The notes under the pieces: generated by a model
Database searches by the model: none
What the model was told of the DNA's origin: nothing
The model's input: the letters and a program-made list of their open reading frames with translations, nothing else
NCBI GenBank assembly: GCA_027257055.1
Contig: JAPVLO010000097.1
Location: 4,999,001-5,063,000 of the forward strand
Length of the DNA stretch: 64,000 nt
Direction: 5' to 3'
From: Cephalopachus bancanus
Taxonomy: Eukaryota > Chordata > Mammalia > Primates > Tarsiidae
Part shown: positions 31,211-44,345 of the stretch, piece by piece
Layout: each line of letters opens with the position of its first letter
Numbering within the stretch: position 1 is the first letter of the stretch
Translations under genes and position numbers: made by a program

Positions 31211-34200
31211 AGTGGAGAAATTGAGCAGAGGAACTGCAGAGGTATGGGTAGCAGCTCTGCTTGTATGAGGCAAACCAACCACTGGCCATGAACCACAGTC
31301 AGCTTTGATCTTCTGAAGGGTCAGAACAGCATCTGGGCAAGCACAGCTGTGTCACACTCCTGTGAGGAATCCAGGCAGCCTGGGCTACAGTAAGGCATCT
31401 TGTCAAGAAGTCAGGAGAAAAGAAGAATGTGTGAACTCTTTTTTGAGTTATGCAACACTCATGGTGATTTCCAGAAATAACAGAAGGAGATTGTGCCAAG
31501 GCTAGTGTGATGGAGTTGAGGCTGAGTTGGGGTGGCTGAAATCCAGGGTAGTTTCAGTATCAATGAGTCATATTTGCACTTGTCACTTATCTTGTAGTGA
31601 CATAGTGATTACTCATAGATTATATGCAACATGGTTCTAATGCCAACTTCTAGACCTTCTTCAAATGACTTAATTAACCACAAGCAGGCTGGTATCTCTG
31701 CCCAGGACCTACTTGGTCTCTCCCTTTTCATCACCATGGATTCAGAGTGTTTCCCTCATCAGGAGTCTCTGCTATTCTACAACTACTGCATTTGCTTTGA
31801 AACAGTAGTTTCCTGGTCTCCGACTCTGTGCTGATTGAATATAATTTCTCAGACTCCTCAGTCTGAAGACTCTGAAATTCAGCCATCAAGTTGACATCTG
31901 GTAGTTCCAGTGATCCCAGTTCTGATCAGATGATGCATAGATTTGTGGATGTCTGAACCTGAAGGAGCTGGATGGACCTCTAATGCAATATTCCTTAGGA
32001 TTGTGTTTCAACATGAGAACAATATCACTGTACTCTGGTCTCTATCTCAATTTTCCTGTATGTGTGGCAGTTATAGGAATGACTGTGGAATTCATCTAAT
32101 TCTTTGACCTCTGGAGAGCAAGTTTGGAATGCCTCCTTCACTATGTAAAATAACTGACTTTTCATGTTATTTTGTCAAACATTATTTCACTCTCTTTCCT
32201 TCTCTGCCTCTCTTCCCCAGTCTATTTAATGATCTATTGCCCAGTTGGAATTATACTTACAATGTATTAAGGGTAACTAACATACATGAACAAATAAAAT
32301 AATTAAACGCAAGCCTTGCCTTCTTGAGGGAAAACAGTAAAGGTGGCTATCAAAAGGAGTCATCCTAAGTTGTAGAAGACTAGTGCAAGAGGAGCATATG
32401 AAAAAATTGAGGATGGGGAGGTGGTCAGGAAGAACATTATGCACAAATCCCCAATTTATAGAGATGGATGAGAATAACGCATTTTGAATATATTTTTGAA
32501 ATGTATTGAATGTGAAAGTATACTAAATGCAAAATGTATTTAAAACTATAGAATTTTTATTCTATTTGTATTTATTAGTATTATCTTCAGCCTGAAAGAT
32601 TTCTTATTCTATTTCTAGAGAAAAAGTAAATGGCAACACATGCAAAACAGCTAACACCTATATTAATATATATAAAAGATTACTAATGCTTATTTGTAAA
32701 AATTTCCCCATAGTGTTAAAAGGTTCTGACTATAACAGTTTTTCAAATAATAAATAATTTATTAAGCATCCATAAATATTCATGGCTGTCGTTAAAACTG
32801 ATGCAGTCTGTTACATTTTTTGATAGGATAAGTTTTGGGAGAGATGGCTTTAGGAGCAACCTTCAATCAGTAAAAGCCCACTTTCCCTACCTTTAGATTT
32901 GGTTGTGAATCAAATCCTGTTTCAGGAATACTGTGAATATATTATTTATGAACATAGGCTGTTATGTGAAAATTATACAGTGGAAGCATATTTATGTTAG
33001 TTGGAATATATATTTCGATTGATGGGTGGATGGATAGATAGATGATATATTGTTAGATTTAAGTTCATCCCTGCACACTTCTCGGATGGCGGCAGAAGAG
33101 AGTCCACTAAGAGTGTTAAGTTTACCTTGGGGGCTAAAGCGTAGGAATTTTTTGCTGGGAGAAAGTTAAGGAGCTTTAATGTTTCAAAAAGCAAATCAAA
33201 GTCTTAAATACTCAAAGTATTATATAAAAGTTATGAGAAAAATTATTACCTATAAGGTAAAATAGATTTTACATCATAGGAACACTTTCACTTATCTTCA
33301 TTGTTCCTGTTTATCTAAACTTATCCATATTTTAACAATGTAGTCTTTCTATTATTTCTAATGTTAAGATCATTCTTGTTCATTGAAAGGTGTATTTTTC
33401 ATACATTGATATAGCCTTTTTCAATCTTGCTAAAAATAAACTGACATTAATTTTCTTTGAATGTGTAGCTTTTAAATATTTCATTTATTTAAAGACTGCA
33501 AAAGATTTGTTATATTATACAGAATTTTATATTTGCCACAAAATATTACTACAGAAAAAGTTATCCAATTTACATTTAAGAAAGTTTTATTCATATCTTT
33601 TGTGTATTCTTTAGTTTTGTTTGTTGTTTTTTATTTTCTTGCTAGGGCTTTTGAGTACGAAGTCTTTCTAAACATGGATCACAGTGTTAGCCATTATTTT
33701 GAGAATGTTGCATTTTGCAGCTCTATTACTCTCCATAGAGAAATGACTCACATTAGGTTGCATTCTAAGATATTAAATTACGAAGAGTTTCTGAGGGTTC
33801 ACACCTCTTCTTTTTCTTATTATCTTTGACATGAGTCGCCTGTAACTGAATAAATGTAGTTTGAGATGGTAATAGAAATTGTAGGCTCACAGTTCTCTAA
33901 TTGCCTACCAAAATCCACCATGTGCTGAAAACTGACAAATTTTTCATAACTAATTTGGTGGTGTCCTGACCTATTCTGAACAAGTTCAGAATAATGTGGT
34001 AAAACCAAACCTAAAATGACATGTGGCTATTTATAATCTTCTTTTTCATCCCACTAAGTGCAAATATTTATATGTTTCACTGAAGAAATATTAAGATGTT
34101 TGCATTTGGTGTATTGCTCCAGATGCTGTTGAGAGTTCTTTATGTAGATAATATAAAATATATATATATAATATAAAATATATATCTCTGCACTTCCTGA

Positions 34201-34250
34201 AATCTGATGAAATTAAATATCCAAAACACATCTGGTCTCAAGTATCAAAG
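31211..34250. other. Unassigned AT-rich sequence
   Basis: Three kb without a recognisable gene or element, apart from a short GATG/GATA run near 33020-33045 and an AT microsatellite at 34150-34187. The ORF of 98 codons at 33533-33829 is F/Y/L-rich as expected from AT-rich DNA. Confidence 0.5.
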
Positions 34251-34560
34251 CAGAATTCTCAAAAAAGGTAAAAAATGTGACTCTCATACAAATGTGAAAT
34301 GAACAAACGTCAAAGATTCTTTCAACTCATTAATTGATGAGGAAATCAGTAAGCTGGCAAAGTGGGAATTTGGAAATGAAAATGTATATAGTCAGGCAGT
34401 CAAAGAAATGCTGAAACACATTTGTGTGTATAGATTAAAATATGGTTAATGACATACAAAGAAAAAACTGGGTTATCTCTTTTAGTAACAGGAATCCACA
34501 AATATCACAAAATGTCAGAGTCTAATTAAAATATTAAACAACAAAGTCAAATATAGGTGC
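34250..34560 (+). repeat. Unidentified diverged repeat, copy A
   Basis: Shares ordered phrases with 41560-41880: 'gactct/ccatacaaatgt.aaatgaac', 'gtc.aa..tt', 'gtcagg', 'gaa..ctgaaa...ttg', 'taatg.catac'. The similarity runs about 300 bp in the same orientation. Family unknown. Confidence 0.55.
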
Positions 34561-34654
34561 ATTCATCTAAACATTTATACAATCCATAATTAAACCACGA
34601 TACTGGAAGAACATGCAGTTAAACTTTATTTTAAAGTTTTGAGTAATTTCCTCA

Positions 34655-36200
34655 ACTTCTCCTCATCCCCATCATGACGATGCATAATCTACAAAGTTTA
34701 TTCTTTTTTACTGAGGTAAAATATACATATATAAATGATCATCTTTACCATTTTCAAGTGCACAGCTCAATGACAATAAATACATTTATATTTCTTTTTT
34801 TTCCCTTCACACCTCCCACTTTCTGTTCGCTGGTAACCAATAACCTAGTCTCTATCTTCATGAGAATTACATGTTTAGTTCCCACACATGAGTGAGAACA
34901 TTTGTCTTTCTGTGCCTGGGTTATTTCACTTAACATCATGGCCTTCGGTTCCATCTATATTGCTGAAAATGACAGCATTTCTTTCTTTGTATGACTGAAT
35001 AATATTGCTTTATGTATATCTACTACATTTTCTTCATCCATTCATCCCTTGATGTGCATTTAAGTTGATTTCCTCTTTTGGCTGTTGTGAATAGTGCTTC
35101 AATAAACACGAAAGTGCAGAAAACTCTGCTATAGTGACTTTATTTCTTTTGGATATATGCTCAGTAGTAGAGTGGAATTATATGAAAGTTTTATTTTTAG
35201 TTTTTTGAGGAGTCTCCATACTCTTCTCCATAGTGGTTGTGCTAATTTATGTTCCCCACGAACAGTGTATGAGGATTCCCCTTTCTCTACATCCTCACCA
35301 GCATCTGTTATTGCCTGTCTTTTTTATACAAACCACCTTAACCGAGGTGAGATAATATTGCATTGTGGTTTTGATTTGTATTTCTCTGATGTTTAGTGAT
35401 GTTGAGCATTTTTTATATATCTGTTGGCCCATCTCTATGTGTTCTTTTGAGAAATATCTATTTAGCTCTTTTGCCCATTTTTACATTGGATTACTTATTT
35501 TATTGCAGTTGAGAAGTTTGAGCTACTTATGTATTTTTTTTTTTTTTTGAGTCGGAGTCTCACTCTGTCGCCCAGACTGGAGTGCAGTGGCCGCTCCCGG
35601 CCACCGCAGCCTCGACCTGCTGGGCTCTGGCGATCCTTCCGCCTCAGCCTTCCGAGTAGCCGGAATTACAGGCATGCGCTACCACGCCCGGCTGACTTTT
35701 TGATTTGTTGTAGAGATGAGGTCTCGCTGCCCAGGCGGGTCTCGAACCCGCGGGCTCAGGCAATCCACTCACCTCAGCCTCCCAAAGGTGCAGGATTACA
35801 GGCTGAGCCACCGAGCCTGGCTGTATTTTGTTTTTTAATCCCTTGTTAGATGAATAGTTTGAAAATATTTTCCCTCATTCTGTGGGTTGTCTAGTCACTT
35901 TGTTGATTGTTTCCTTTGCTTTGCAGAAGGTTTTTATCTTAATACAATCCCAACTGTCTGTTTTTGCTTTGGTTGCCTGTGCTTTAAAATTACAAGAAAT
36001 CTTTGCCCAAATCAATGTCCTAGAGCATTTCCCCAATGTTGTCGTCTAATAGTTTCATAATTTCAGGTTTTAAATTAAAATCTTCAATACATTTCATTGA
36101 TTTATATATATTTCCTTTTCTTTTCTTTTTTGCATGGTGAGAGAGAGATAGGGGTCTAGTTTCATTCTTCTGCATATGGTTATCCATTCAAACTTTATTC
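34655..36200 (-). mobile_element. Old L1 LINE 3' part, antisense, split by an Alu
   Basis: The antisense ORF2 3' end and 3' UTR are recognisable: 'gagaacatttgtctttctgtgcctgggttatttcact', 'tgtgaatagtgcttcaataaacac', and after the Alu 'cttgttagatgaatagtttgaaaatattttccc'. 5' truncated, with many stops. Older than the L1 at 54953. Confidence 0.9.
35538..35821 (-). mobile_element. Alu SINE, younger, inside L1
   Basis: CpG-rich antisense dimer with the 7-bp deletion (GCTGCCCAGGCGGG). Flanked by tgtatttt (35530-35537 and 35822-35829). One of the least mutated copies in the window. Confidence 0.94.
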
Positions 36201-36323
36201 GTGATAACAACAACAAAAAGACTAGCATCATTTAATTTTGGCCTGCTGATTTACATTAGTGCAGTAATAAGTAGAAATTCATACAAATAAGGCTCTTCAA
36301 GCATATAGTACTTTGTAAACTAA

Positions 36324-36630
<307 letters not shown>

Positions 36631-36768
36631 AAATTAAATTCTATATGAACATTTTCGAAAGAAATCTTGGCTTGGGCTTTTAAAAGCCTCTATTATTGGC
36701 TTTTTTATCCTGGGTCTAGGAAGCCATCATCAAGAAACTCCCTCCATGAAATTTTACCTGAAGTTCTT

Positions 36769-36890
36769 TTTTTTTGGAGTTGGAGTCTCACTGCAGCCCA
36801 GATTGGAGTGCAGTGGGCGCTTCCGGCCACCACGGTCTCAACCTGCTGGGCTCCGGCGATCCTTCCACCTCAGCCTTCCCAGTGGCTTCA
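36769..36890 (-). mobile_element. Alu right-arm fragment
   Basis: Antisense right arm only, from poly-T to 'cagccttcccagtggc'. It lacks the arm's 5' part, so it is a truncated insertion or truncated monomer. Confidence 0.85.
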
Positions 36891-36917
36891 CATATCATGA
36901 TTAACCTTTATTCTTTT

Positions 36918-37214
36918 TTTTTTTTTTTTTTGAGTTGGAATCTCACTCTGTCGCCCAGACTGGAGTGCAGTGGCCATTCCCGGCCACCGCAGCCTCGACC
37001 TGCTGGGCTCTGGAGATCCTTCCACCTCAGCCTTCCAAGTAGCTGGAACTATAGGTGCGCGCTACCACGCCCAGCTAGTTTATTTTTGGATTTATTATAG
37101 AGATGAGGTCTCGCCAAGTTGCCCGGACTGGTCTCGAACCCGCGGGCTCAGGCAATCCACTCGCCTCGGCCTCAAAAAATGCTGGGATTACGGGCTGAGC
37201 CACCGAGCCCGGCC
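36918..37214 (-). mobile_element. Alu SINE, older local subfamily
   Basis: Antisense dimer, undeleted left arm (TCGCCAAGTTGCCCGG). Near-duplicate flanks 'taacctttattctttt' (from 36902) and 'taatctttattcttta' (from 37214) are its target-site duplication. Confidence 0.92.
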
Positions 37215-38065
37215 TAATCTTTATTCTTTAATGATGAGACTGTTATAGCATATCAAATAAGAATCATTCTCAAATGCAACACTCCAGATATAGTTCTGAT
37301 TGCACGTTAATTTGCACAATTATATCCTAGTAGGAAGGACAGACTCTCATTGAAGATACTCATTTTCATTAAAAGTAAAGAGATGCTGTAAAAGTATTTT
37401 AATTCTGAGGGTTTAATAAGAATCAGATATCATTCTGATCACATGTTTCATTTCAGTTGGCAGAAGCATAGTTCACTAAATTGAGTTAGAAACAGATATA
37501 AAAAAAGAAAAAAAGGCTTTCTCATCTATTGATTAGGTAACAAAATATAAAAAACTAAATATATCCCCAAATAAATAACTACAATTTTTCTCATAGTTTC
37601 ATTTAGTTCATTGTAATTAATTTTTGTTTTACTTTCATGAAATTGTCTGCTTCTGGAGTAAAAAGAGTTTTGCAAATCTTGACTCTGTTTTCAGGAACAG
37701 TTAGTCGCATAAGTGACATCATCCTAAGTTTCAAATTCTGACCTGCATGTCTTTGCCTTGAAATCGCTGGTATAGACCTTTCTAGAAGTTGCTGAGACTG
37801 TCCTTCGTGGAAGATACAAATTCAAGCCTGTAACTTATAGCAGAGTCTTTAGGCAAACATCAGGGTAGAGCAGGCTCCTGTTTGATATTGAAACTAAATG
37901 CTGTAATTAATGTATTATAGGAACCAATAATATAAAAATACAGGAGTGTAAAAATCCTCTATTGCTTTATAAAGCTTTCGTGAGGATTTGACCAATGTTT
38001 CTCCTGAGGGTAAGAATACATAATGAACATTGAGGTTGTTAACACATTTCCAGGGCCTTTCAGTC
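37215..38065. other. Unassigned AT-rich sequence
   Basis: No gene or element recognised. Confidence 0.5.
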
Positions 38066-38067
38066 TA

Positions 38068-38250
38068 TTCTGTAAGGCAATGTTTTTCAAGCTTTTTCAG
38101 GCATCAGTATCACTTGAAAGGCTTGTTAAAACACAGATTGCTGGGCTCTACCCCATAATTTCTCATTCAATAAGACTGGGGTGGGACTCCAGAATTTGCA
38201 TTTCTAACAAGGTCCCAGGTCCGAGGACCTCATTTTGAGAAATGCATTAA
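38068..38250 (+). mobile_element. MER5A (hAT-Charlie, non-autonomous)
   Basis: 'ggcttgttaaaacacagattgctgggctctaccc...aatttgcatttctaacaaggtcccagg' is close to MER5A, with degenerate inverted ends. The ORF crossing it from 38023 is incidental. Confidence 0.9.
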
Positions 38251-38352
38251 AAGCAAACTCAGAAATAATTTTATTAATAATAGTTAATCTGTACACATCC
38301 TTTGATTTGACAATTACTTTTAAATTACTTTTTATAAGGCAAATAAAACATA

Positions 38353-38908
38353 CGAGGGGGAACTTCCAAAAATGGAATTATTTTTTGGAGGGTGGGCCCC
38401 TTGTAGTACAGGCTTTTCCTGCTAGGCAGGTGTTCTAGGAACTCATTGGCATGTGTACCAACTAGTCACGTGTGACTTCAGTGAATTTTTTTTTTATTTT
38501 TTAGATTCTTTCAACATGTTTACTCATTTCATGATGGGTGATTTATGAGCACACCTGTCCACACCATGCTGCATGTTCAGCAGTTTTTGACCATAAAGGG
38601 CATGACCTCATTGTCTCACCCTTTCTGTTCCCTGGCCTTATCCCATGCAACTTTTTTTGGTTTCCTCAGGTGAAAAAAGTCCTCAAAGGAAAACATTTTC
38701 CCGATGTGGAAGAGGTGAAACAAAAACGGCAGAAGTACTATAAGGCATCCAAATCAACAGGTTCAAAAACTGTTTTGAGCAGTGGAAAAAGCATCTTAAT
38801 AGGTGAGTTGCCTCAAACAGAGTACTTAGAAGGTGACTGGGCTTAAACATGCAAGAATAAATACATGATTTTTATAAATAATTCTGTTTTTTTGCGGTGT
38901 ACCCCTCA
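38353..38908 (+). mobile_element. Mariner derivative, internally deleted (copy 3 of 3)
   Basis: A 556-bp element in a TA site (38351-38352 and 38909-38910) with inverted ends CGAGGGGGA / TACCCCTCA. Transposase C-terminal remnant: KKVLKGKHFPDVEEVKQK, then the frame is lost. The best-preserved ends of the three copies define the family. Confidence 0.85.
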
Positions 38909-38910
38909 TA

Positions 38911-41559
38911 TTTGTATAATCTGGGGACTGAATGTGAAATCTCAAAATAAAAAAAAGTCTCTTAAAATTTTGTTCTTTTCTAAACCTGGGTTCTGATCAT
39001 GAGAAGGTTAAATCAAGAGTTGTTAGATTTCTCACCGGATCAAGTTTCTGTACCCTGGAATCCTGAGATACAATACTTGGCTACCTATTGAATTCAAGCA
39101 ATAATGCATTATTTTTAAAGGAACACAGTAGAAAGCAACATGACTGCAGAGGACTGTGGCAGACATGGAAATGAGCTTCCCAGATTCCTGTTTATGGAAG
39201 GATTTGGTGCCTGGCTGTTAGCAGGCAGTTACAAGGTGCCTGCACTTTCAGGGTTGTGCTCAGCTACAGCTGCTTTTCCAGGGTGGTCTATATTCAATGA
39301 CCAATCAGGCTCTGGTGTAAAGGCCTGGCCATTTTTGTTCAGTCCTGGAAAATCTGTATCTGTTCCAGAGCTTCCCACGGGGTTAGCCAAAAAATGTGGG
39401 GCCAGCAAGACTGACTTCTGCCAAAGCCCTGTCTCTACAGATGTTGAGACCTGCATACCCAACTGTCTCAACATCTGCTCCTGCAGAATTCATTCTCTGA
39501 TCCTCACTCTATTACAAGGGAGAAAACTTATTTTTTTAAATGATAATCAAAGATATAATAAAGCAACACAAAGCACAGGAAATTATTCTGGTGTATGGAA
39601 TAATATTTGGACAGATTACACAGAGGTAAAAAGTAACCATTTACTACCCATTGTTAAGACTAAATGTTTCAAGATCAGTTGTGATTTTGAGCCAAGTTCT
39701 AGTTTTCATCTGTACAATATTTGGCAGTAAAGTGTTCTCAAGCTTCTTTACAGATTAACTTGAGAATAGGTCCATCAAGACTGGGCCAACTTTGTGAAAA
39801 TGTTGACATATTTCACTGTTCTTTTTTTCAAACTTGGGTATTACAAACCAAGGTAAATAAAGTTCAGTTCCCTTGAAACCTCTACAACTTGCTACACAAG
39901 CTTAAATTTTGTTCCTCACTATGTTCTTTTATGTTCTAGAACAAGCTGACACTTTCCTTTAAGACAAAAGTGCTCTTGTTTTCTGGGGAAAACAAAAAAA
40001 CCCACATCCCGTTGCTTTGTATACACAGTTGTATTTCTCTGATGCGCTGCTTCTGTTATAACTTCAGTTACCCCTACTAAATATAACTTTTATGAAATAA
40101 ACTAACTTCAATTTAGTTGAAGAGAGGTCATTGATAATTGTCTATCACACAAGCAGTTTAGCAAACTAACTAGCAAAACCAAGCCTGTATAGCCATAAGC
40201 ATCAGTTTTATATATTCTTAAAATGTCAAGAATAAGTACACTTAATAACATGATCCAAAGCTATAGCTACTCTCTAATATATTAAAGAAGAAAAGGTATA
40301 TATATTAAAGCTGCATTTGGGTTTCAGTATTCTGTTTTGTCTAGAAATTATACAGGTGTCTGAAGACTATCCAATAATTAACTCTATTTAAAATTAGTCC
40401 AAGTTTTTTTTTTGTTTTTTTTTAAGTGAACCAAGAATTTTGAAACTTATATTTAGGTTGAAACTCTTTAGAACATCAGAACATAATTGTTGTTTACATC
40501 CAAAAGCTTATCAAAATTATAATTAATTTTAGTTGAATAAAATTTTCATGTTTTATACTTTTAAAAATAATGTAGGAGTAGTGTTAACTTATTTGAGCAA
40601 TAAAATAGTATGAAAAGTTTTAGAAATCTATTAAAAATTTAAATCTTTTTAAAAATAAAACATTTTATGCTAAATAAACTCTGATACAATTACAGAAAGA
40701 TATAAAGCTGTTTTCTTAACTAAAATTATCAAACCAGTCTTATATGTCCAATGGCTCACCTTGATTATGTGAATTCGGATTATTATGTAAAACATGCTTC
40801 AGGGTTAGTAGTTTATTATTATTATTTTGTCTTGAAAGGTGATCACATTTTAAATTCAGTTTATTTTCTGGAGGAATTTTAGAAATGTTTCACTTTTGCA
40901 AATGTTTGTTAATCTCTATAAATCAATAGAAAATAAAACTTCCTTATTTTGAGGAAACTTATCTTCTTACTAATTAATACCCCCTCAGAGGTAGGAAAAT
41001 ATTTAAAATCCACACAATGAGAGACTTTTCTTCATTGTAAACACACATTTCACTTCCATAGCCACAGGTCAAAGTAAATAAAAACACAAAAACTCACCAG
41101 TTTTTATCTCAAAGAGCTGTTTTCCCTTTTAAACAAAATATTTTCTTAATTGATTTGAGCACATAAAGAGGCAAACAGAAGAAAAAAATTCCCCTTAGTC
41201 TCTCCCCCAACAGAGAGCAGGTGTCCATCATCTTGATATAGATAGCCACACTGTCAAGCCATGAAACCAGAACTCCACTGCCATCCCCAGTGGGAAATAA
41301 TGTATTGGCTGTGCACAAACGACAATCAGAACTGAATGTGACCAAGAACCAGAAACAAAACAAAAACACAGACGGGAAACTAAAAAGAGAAACAGAGAGA
41401 CAGCAAGAGAGTCTACTGCTGCTCGAGATTCACTCAGGGAGCCAAGAAAAGTTGTGCCTGGGCTTAAACAACGCAAGAAATTGTACTTCTTGGCCAACGT
41501 GGTTTAATTGGCTTTGGCAGGTAAGTGTATTTGAGATCTCAGTGGAACCTCCGAAACAG
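38911..41559. other. Unassigned; a 196-codon ORF and possible ERV remnant
   Basis: Holds the longest uninterrupted frame outside L1 (39140-39730, plus strand; see separate entry). The AT-rich stretch 39730-41000 has the character of an eroded ERV 3' region, but nothing diagnostic was found. A segment at 41290-41520 ends in CAG|GTAAGT, a perfect splice-donor match. Confidence 0.35.
39140..39730 (+). CDS. Unidentified 196-codon ORF, doubtful
   Basis: Not recognised. It starts MTAEDCGRHGNELPRFLF and ends in SSSFHLYNIWQ. The first two thirds lie in DNA of moderate GC; the last third is AT-rich. It is cysteine-containing (about 11 Cys) without a spacing I know, and has no clear signal peptide, membrane helix or repeat. 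A minus-strand frame (39229-39474) overlaps it, suggesting the openness comes from composition. It may be part of an unnamed LTR or ERV remnant. Probably not a gene. Confidence 0.12.
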   Translation: MTAEDCGRHGNELPRFLFMEGFGAWLLAGSYKVPALSGLCSATAAFPGWSIFNDQSGSGVKAWPFLFSPGKSVSVPELPTGLAKKCGASKTDFCQSPVSTDVETCIPNCLNICSCRIHSLILTLLQGRKLIFLNDNQRYNKATQSTGNYSGVWNNIWTDYTEVKSNHLLPIVKTKCFKISCDFEPSSSFHLYNIWQ

Positions 41560-41880
41560 TCAAAGCACACTCTTCAAAAAATTCGGAAACACGACTCCCA
41601 TACAAATGTAAAATGAACACACGTCAATGCTTTCAAACGACCCACTGCTTAATGAAAGAGCAAGTAAGGTGGGAAGATGGGCTCAAAGGAGAATTTGAGA
41701 AATGAAGATTTATATGTAGTCAGGGATAAAAGAACACTGAAAAAGTTTGCTTTTGGATGCAAACCTGATTAATGTCATACAGGGCACACAACTCCAACTT
41801 TTGGAATTATCTCTCCTCTTGCTAGAGACAAGTTTACATGTAACTTCATAATGTCTGGGCTCTACTTAAATATTAAATAG
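41560..41880 (+). repeat. Unidentified diverged repeat, copy B
   Basis: Partner of 34250-34560, about 7.3 kb downstream in the same orientation. Copy B contains GTAAGGTGGGAAGATGGG, where copy A has a diverged equivalent. Possibly an ERV internal fragment. Confidence 0.55.
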
Positions 41881-42200
41881 TGGATACTTTCTCTTATTAA
41901 TTAATATTCCTTGAGTGAGCTTGTTAAACAGTAGGATTAAGATGACGTGCAGTCATCATCTTGCTTTGTTTCTAAATTTGCACAGGTTTCATCAACAAAA
42001 AGTTTCTGATAAGTGACCATGAATGTTTTTACTTTGACAACTTTGATTATATTATTATTCAGTCAATTTACATGATGCTTACTGTGTTTGTGACTTATTC
42101 TGTGAAAGTTTACTTTTTTCCACCATGATATCATGGTCATCAAAATAAAATGAACTCAAATTGCCAGTCAGCAACAGTTGATTCATTTGGTACTTAGAAA
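41881..42200. other. Unassigned sequence
   Basis: Nothing recognised. Confidence 0.5.
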
Positions 42201-42204
42201 CAGT

Positions 42205-42410
42205 CAAGGCGCCAGTATGATACCTCTCTAGGAAGGTTCCATGGAACTGCATTGAAATCACCTAAGTTACTTCTTAAAAATGCAGATGTCTGGTGTGATC
42301 CCAGATCTGCCAAGTCAAAATCTCTAGGGATGTGGCTTGGAAATCTAAATTTTAAAAATAATTGTAAATGATTCTTATGCACACTAAAGCTTAGAATTGT
42401 TTGTCTAAGG
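42205..42410 (-). mobile_element. MER5-like hAT fragment, antisense
   Basis: 'tgcattgaaatcacctaagttacttcttaaaaatgcagatgtctgg' and 'tctctagggatgtgg' with an end 'gcacactaaagcttagaa' resemble the MER5 group. Diverged. Confidence 0.6.
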
Positions 42411-43270
42411 GAAAGAAAAGAAGCCTGCCTAAGATAAGTTAATACCAGGACAGGCTCAGGAAAAACAGATCTAAATCATTTATGCCTCCAGAGATCAAGT
42501 CACTATGTGAGGAAAAAGGAATATTGTTGACAGTCTATTCCAGGGTTAAAATCCTGTATGTACTTATGGGAACTCATATTTCACTAAGGTATTGATGCTA
42601 CTGAGCACAATTTACGTAATTTTATGTGTGATATTGAAAACCCTTGTTGGTTTACAATCTTTAATTTAACCTTCATGTAAAGTTAATAGTGCTCTTTGCC
42701 GCTGAACAAAACCCTGACCTCAAAGTAAAGGGGGTCAATTTGTCACAAAATATATGTGTACCCTGGGAGAAACTGAGAGGTATTTTCTCTAAGGAAGGTA
42801 CTGGCAGACATTTCTTTTTACTTTATCTTCTGTGCTGCTTGTCTGCATACAATCTGGACCCATCAGATTTTGTGTTTTAGTAGATGCTATACTAGAAATT
42901 TAAGTTTGATATTTTCATAAAAATAAGTTAATTGTAGTTGGGTGTTTACTGCTTTAAAATATAATAGTTTATGCTATGATTGGTACCAAAAATATGTAGT
43001 TACTAAGCTTATTACTTATTAATAGTTAAATATAGTGTTCAGACAAAGTGAAACTACTACCATTTTCATTGACTCTTGGTTTATTGGTGTAGGTATACAT
43101 ATGTGTGTATTGGAGGGGTTGCACAAAGAGTGGGTGTGTAAGGAATGAAGGTTATGCATGTTGGGGTTGGATCACAGAGAGAATTATGAAGAGAAAAATG
43201 TTATAGTAGCAAGACTTATTTCTTATCCTGGGTCATTTTAAAAACAATTTCTTCCTGGCCAAAACCTTTA
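42411..43270. other. Unassigned AT-rich sequence
   Basis: No gene or family recognised; it directly precedes an L1 3' end and could include unrecognised older L1 sequence. Confidence 0.4.
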
Positions 43271-43274
43271 GGCA

Positions 43275-43505
43275 ATAATATCAAGATTATGGTCAATAAA
43301 CCATCTAGAATGGTATAATGGACATTGGAGACTCAGAAAGGGGAGGGTGGGAAGGGGGGAGGGATGAAAAATCACCCGTCGGGTGCAGTGTGTCCTAGTG
43401 GGGGTGATAGGTGCACTTAAAACCCAGACTTCATCATTATATAATACATCCATGTAACCAAAAATTATTTGTACCCCTAAAGCTATTGAAATAAAAAAGA
43501 AAGAT
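43275..43505 (+). mobile_element. L1 3' UTR fragment, sense
   Basis: 'aggggagggtgggaaggggggagggatg...gggtgcagtgtgtcctagtgggggtgataggtgcac...catgtaaccaaaaattatttgtacccctaaagctattgaaataaaa' is the standard L1 3' end with its G-rich tract (43340-43363). Confidence 0.9.
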
Positions 43506-43879
43506 GATTGCAAATAGCATTTTGAATGGTATTTGTTTTGCTCTTTAAAAAATTCATTGTCATTGAAACAGATCTCAAAGTGTCTCAAATTCCCTGCCTT
43601 TATTTTAAAATTCCTTTACCAACAGACATAGAAAAAAACAAAAAGAGGCTGGGGAATGTATCTTCAGCAGGAATTAAGGTTTGGAGCAACAAAAGATACA
43701 GGAGATCTAAAATCTTTCCACTGAATTGTCAGAGTAGTCCTGAATTAACAGGAGCTGAAATATATTGGCTTTGACCTGATTTTCCTGCTGGAGCTAATCA
43801 GTAGAACGTTGGTAGCAGGAGTTCTACAGGCTTAGAGGTTTCCTGTTAGCCACTTATTAGCTATGCATCTGCTTATTGT

Positions 43880-44345
43880 CATGTGGGATCCCCAAAGCTC
43901 ACACAGTAACAGCAGAACTTGCTTTCTCATTACTAGCAGCTTCAACAGAGCCCAAGGCCCAGACTTGCAGATCTTTAAAGCAATCCTGAAATAGCAGAGG
44001 TCTTAAAATTGTTAGAGCTGCTCTAAGACCTGAGTAAGAGAAACTCCCTTTTGGAAGTCCTTGTCCAGGTCCTCCTTGACTGGACCCTCCCCATGGGGGG
44101 GTGAGTCTGTGGGCAAAGACTGTGTCCTCCAGGATCCTACCCTTCCTCTCCATTCTAGACAAAGTTTTCTACTTCTTCAAGGGAGAGACCCTCCCACTTA
44201 AAAAAAAATTCCTATTCATGGCCAACCAATACCTTTGTAAAATATAAAAGCCTGCCCTTGGAAGTTGCAGCAATGTCAAGTTGCTATTAAAGGCTCTAAA
44301 TGCTTACTTTCACTTTCTGTACTTGATGTAGACTGGTAACACACC
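43880..44345 (+). repeat. Possible solo LTR
   Basis: Promoter-like order: CCAAT (44226-44230), TATAAAA (44243-44249), ATTAAA (44286-44291), within a GC-richer block. Neither the terminal TG/CA nor a target-site duplication could be fixed. A short inverted repeat GGTCTTA/TAAGACC lies near 43999-44030. Confidence 0.4.
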
